A stretch of 64,000 nt of DNA, taken from positions 310,001-374,000 of the forward strand of contig CAWDSF010000006.1 of the NCBI GenBank assembly GCA_963804885.1, written 5' to 3'. The stretch is from PALSA-1004 sp963804885. Lineage in GTDB: Bacteria > Pseudomonadota > Gammaproteobacteria > Burkholderiales > SG8-41. A program made the translations under genes and the position numbers. The notes below the pieces were generated by a model. The model did no database searches and was not told where the DNA came from. It was given only the letters and a program-made list of their open reading frames with translations. Position 1 is the first letter of the stretch, and every line of letters starts with the position of its first letter. Positions 61,224-64,000 of this stretch are shown here, in pieces.

Positions 61224-62228
61224 GTGCGTACGTCAACTGCAATCAGGAATTTCTGCGCTGCGACTGCGATCGCAGCGGTCATGTCGTTCAATCTTGTCAG
61301 CGCAGCAGCGGCCGCCGCGGCTGATCTGCCGTACCCCTCGCGCCCGATCAGGCTCGTGCTGCCGTACCCGCCAGGCGGCGGAATCGACGCGCTGGCCCGC
61401 GTGCTTACGCCGAAGCTCGGCGCGGCGATGGGCGAGCAATGGGTGGTCGACAATCGCAGCGGCGCGGCGGGCAACGTCGCGATCGAGATCGTGGCTCGGT
61501 CGGCGCCGGACGGACACACGCTGCTCATGACGCTCAGCACTCCGCTGACGGTGAATCCGCTGCTGTATAAAAATCTGCCGTTCGACGTGCTGAAAGATTT
61601 GCAGCCGATTACGCAGCTGGGCGTCGCCAACTTCGTAATGGTTGTTCATCCCTCGATCCCCGCGGCTACATTGAAGGAGTTCATCGCGCTCATCAAGGCA
61701 AAACCCGGCCAGCTCAACTATGCGTCGGCGGGCATCGGCGGCATCCAGCACTTTGCATCGGAGCAATTCAAGGCGAAGACCGGGACCGATATCGTGCATG
61801 TCCCCTACAAGGGTGGCGGACCGGCGGTGCTTGCCGTGCTGGCGGGCGAAGCGCAGATGACGTTCGGCAGTATTTCCGCATCGGCGCCGCACATCAGCGC
61901 CGGCAAGCTGCGTGCACTCGGCGTGTCGGGACTCGAGCGCTCGCAGATCGTGCCCGACGTGCCGACGTTGAACGAATCAGGCGTCAAGGGATTCAACGTC
62001 GGAGTATTTTACGGATTGCTCGCCGCCGCGAAGACACCCGCCGCCATCGTGAAGCGCCTGCATGATGAAACGGTGACCGTCCTGAAATCGCCCGACGTGC
62101 GCGAAATATTGGCGAAGCAAGGACAGGAAGTCCGGACGAGCACGCCGGAGGAACTGAGGGCCATGATCAGGAACGAGCTTGCAGCAAATGCGCAGATCAT
62201 CAAGCAGGCGAACATCAAGGCGGAATGA
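61224..62228 (+). CDS. Bug/TctC-family periplasmic receptor
   Basis: 334 residues from a GTG at 61224, 6 bp after the previous stop, so clearly in the operon. Signal peptide 1-33 with a long Ala run (LVSAAAAAAA). PYPPGGGID at 47-55 and PDGHTLL, with His for the usual Tyr. It probably binds the substrate handled by the selenoprotein unit and the amidohydrolase. Confidence 0.9.
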   Translation: MRTSTAIRNFCAATAIAAVMSFNLVSAAAAAAADLPYPSRPIRLVLPYPPGGGIDALARVLTPKLGAAMGEQWVVDNRSGAAGNVAIEIVARSAPDGHTLLMTLSTPLTVNPLLYKNLPFDVLKDLQPITQLGVANFVMVVHPSIPAATLKEFIALIKAKPGQLNYASAGIGGIQHFASEQFKAKTGTDIVHVPYKGGGPAVLAVLAGEAQMTFGSISASAPHISAGKLRALGVSGLERSQIVPDVPTLNESGVKGFNVGVFYGLLAAAKTPAAIVKRLHDETVTVLKSPDVREILAKQGQEVRTSTPEELRAMIRNELAANAQIIKQANIKAE

Positions 62229-62300
62229 CCGCGGCGGTCGTTGACAATCCGGCGTGGACGTCGTCACGTCGCGCCCTCGAAATTACTGGAGAAAACAGCA

Positions 62301-63176
62301 ATGAAAAAAGTCGGCACCGGCAAGCATACCTACGAAGTCATCCGCGATTGGCCCAAAATGCCCAAGGGCGAAGCCTTAGGCGTGGTCAGCCGGGTCGCGA
62401 CTGATTCGCAGGACCGCGTTTACGTTTTCCAGCGGCAGGATCCGCCGGTCGTGGTATTCGACCGCGACGGCAATTACCTCGGCGCCTGGGGCATCGGCGC
62501 CGTGAACGAGGCGCATGGCATGAAGATAGTCAACGATATTGTCTACACTACCGATCGCCCCGACTCCGTCGCCGTGTCGTTCACGCTCGACGGCAAACCC
62601 TTGCTGGTCCTCGGCAAGCGCGGCGTGCATTCCGACACCGGCTGCGAAGGCCGCCCGTGGCTCGCGCAGCGCGCGGGCGGTCCGTTCAATCATCCCACGG
62701 AGATGATGCCCCATCCCAACGGCGACATTTACGTGACCGACGGCTATCGCAATTGCCGCGTGCACCGCTTTACCGGCGACGGCCGGCTGGTCAAGTCATG
62801 GGGCACGCCGGGCAAGGCCGACGACCAATATCACCTGCCGCACAGCATCGCGATCGATCCGGCCGGCAAGCTCTACGTCGCCGATCGCGCCAACCGGCGC
62901 ATCAAAATATTGTCGCCGGATGGAGACCTGCTCGGCATGTGGACCGGCATGGGCGGCCCGAACGACATCACGCTCGGCAACGACGGCATCTTCTACATCG
63001 CCGAGCAGGAGCATGACGACAAGCCCGCGTATATCTGCCTGCGCGACGGCACAGGCAGCGTCATCACGCGTCTGGAAAGCCGCCACATTCACGGCGTCGG
63101 AGTCGATTCGCGCGGTGACATCTACGCCGGCCTGACCGTGGATAAGAGCGTAGACAAGTTTGCTCTGGTGAATTGA
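62301..63176 (+). CDS. NHL-repeat beta-propeller, peptidylamidoglycolate-lyase-like
   Basis: 291 residues from the ATG at 62301 (TGGAGAAAAC before it). About six NHL repeats: RVYVFQRQDPPVVVFDRDG, DIYVTDGYRNCRVHRFTGDG, KLYVADRANRRIKILSPDG, IFYIAEQE. FNHPTEMMPHPNG and YHLPHSIAIDP carry His residues placed as in the lyase half of peptide-amidating enzymes, which bind zinc and calcium. No signal peptide is seen. In this operon it may be a lyase or an accessory lactonase-type enzyme. Confidence 0.8.
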   Translation: MKKVGTGKHTYEVIRDWPKMPKGEALGVVSRVATDSQDRVYVFQRQDPPVVVFDRDGNYLGAWGIGAVNEAHGMKIVNDIVYTTDRPDSVAVSFTLDGKPLLVLGKRGVHSDTGCEGRPWLAQRAGGPFNHPTEMMPHPNGDIYVTDGYRNCRVHRFTGDGRLVKSWGTPGKADDQYHLPHSIAIDPAGKLYVADRANRRIKILSPDGDLLGMWTGMGGPNDITLGNDGIFYIAEQEHDDKPAYICLRDGTGSVITRLESRHIHGVGVDSRGDIYAGLTVDKSVDKFALVN

Positions 63177-63335
63177 AGTGGCGGGGTAAAGGTCACTTTA
63201 TTGACACTACGTTATGACGCGGCCACAATCCAAATCACTGTCCTCCGCCCGCCAGACGGTTTAAACCGCGCCAGGGGATCCAGCCGGGACAAGAGATTTT
63301 CCGCAACGAAAAATCAACAGGGGGGAGGGCCGATC
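63177..63335. other. Gap before the amidohydrolase
   Basis: 159 bp with a strong GGGGGGAGGG ribosome site at its end. No terminator is visible, so the amidohydrolase may belong to the same transcript. Confidence 0.4.
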
Positions 63336-64000
63336 ATGATGAACCGGCGTCAGTTCGTTTCCGCAGCGGCCGCAGGTGCTGCGCTGTTCGCGCGCATCCC
63401 GAATGTGTTGGCGCAAAGCTACCAGCTGATCATCAGGGGCGGCCGCGTCATCGATCCCTCGATCGGGCTCGATGCGATTCGCGACGTCGCGATCGCAGGC
63501 GGCCGCATCGTCGCGGTGGAACCCAACATTGCGGTGAGACGCTCCCGACGTGATCGATGCGCGCGGCAAGATCGTCGCGCCGGGGCTGATCGACATCCAC
63601 AGTCATGCCGGACGGACCAAAGAGGGGCCGCCGCTGTGCCTGCAGGACGGCGTGACGGGCTGGGTCGATGCCGGCTCGGCCGGCGCGGACAATATCGATC
63701 AGGTCGCTGCGGTCGCGCGGGGCGCGCCGCAAATCGGCTGCGTGCTGGTGAACATTTCGCGTACCGGCGTCGACAGCGCCGCCGGCGAATTGAACGACTT
63801 CAACAAAGTCAGCGTCGATCTCGCGCGCGGCGCCATCGCCCGCCATCGCGACGTCGTCGTCGGCGTCAAGGCGCGACTATCGGCAAGCGTCGGCGGTGCC
63901 AACGATCTCGAGGCTTTGCGGCGCGCGCAGGAGGCGGCAGCGCCCTTCAATCTGCCGGTGATGATCCACGTCGGACAAAATTTCTCGCCGATGCGCGCGA
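63336..64000 (+). pseudogene. Amidohydrolase/deacetylase family metallohydrolase, one frameshift, cut by window edge
   Basis: Starts MMNRRQFVSAAAAGAALFAR, a twin-arginine-like signal, then IIRGGRVIDPSIGLDAIRDV and AIAGGRIVAVEPNIA. The frame breaks near 63535; the other frame continues APDVIDARGKIVAPGLIDIH then SHAG, the metal-binding H-x-H, and GVTGWVDAGSAGADNID, the mark of the EF_0837/AHA_3915 deacetylase group. The sequence leaves the window in this frame, still open. These enzymes hydrolyse cyclic or N-acyl amides. Export by Tat would place it with the Bug receptor in the periplasm. Confidence 0.75.

Noticed and set aside
1..64000. tRNA, rRNA, CRISPR arrays, insertion-sequence transposases
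   Set aside because: None seen on reading; no regularly spaced repeats and no transposase-like protein. A tRNAscan or ISfinder search was not possible.

Overview
The window looks like a chromosomal segment of a Betaproteobacterium, probably an unclassified Burkholderiales from soil or fresh water. The evidence is high GC, a very large set of Bug/TctC periplasmic receptors (seven intact, two frameshifted, one deleted, plus four remnants), PEP-CTERM surface proteins ending in VPEPETYAMLLAGLGL-type tails, and short intergenic repeats typical of that group. I saw no rRNA, tRNA, CRISPR or insertion-sequence transposase.

Layout. 1-5300: an amino-acid binding protein (cut), a small Cys-rich ORF behind a perfect FNR/ANR box, an alpha/beta hydrolase, cardiolipin synthase, a Bug receptor and a membrane metallophosphoesterase. 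5300-10400: cytochrome b561, a DJ-1/PfpI protein, a GFA zinc enzyme, an MddA-like methanethiol methyltransferase, and a SAM methyltransferase divergent from an AraC regulator. 10400-21800: hypothetical envelope proteins (one GIDE-like, frameshifted), a CAP protein, an HxlR regulator with twin operators in front of a membrane protein and a MATE pump, a stand-alone ParB-like protein, and a Bug gene. 21750-23500: a lower-GC patch with an attC-like element and two genes broken tail to tail. 23500-28320: Bug genes and a catabolic operon (Bug, class III CoA transferase, MaoC-like, OsmC). 28400-32100: gene debris, a PAS histidine kinase and OmpA. 32100-36430: an orphan spike/PAAR pair, a GlxA-type regulator, a TTC38-like TPR protein, PEP-CTERM. 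36870-46000: more Bug genes, a MetX-like hydrolase, a histidine phosphatase, a SEC-C protein and a TauD-family dioxygenase. 46456-50494: a two-gene ATP-citrate-lyase-like module of different codon texture. 50500-59350: asparaginase with Bug, DUF1993, PEP-CTERM, DUF3455, an ECF sigma/anti-sigma/secreted-repeat group and a small lipoprotein.

The most striking part is 59596-64000. A reading frame is interrupted by a single in-frame TGA inside V-A-D-(TGA)-G-G-C-T-S-W and continues for 79 sense codons to a stop that overlaps the next start. A hairpin with a GGUCC apical loop begins its loop 18 nt after the TGA, as bacterial SECIS elements do. I read this as a UGSC-type selenoprotein in an operon with its partner protein, a Bug receptor, an NHL beta-propeller and a Tat-type amidohydrolase, which suggests uptake and processing of an unknown small molecule.

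About ten genes carry one to five single-base frame breaks although the coding signal continues on both sides. Some loci are true pseudogenes (stops and deletions), but many single indels may be consensus errors, so frameshifted genes are marked and both readings given. Bug receptors normally work with TctA/TctB membrane subunits; none is present here.
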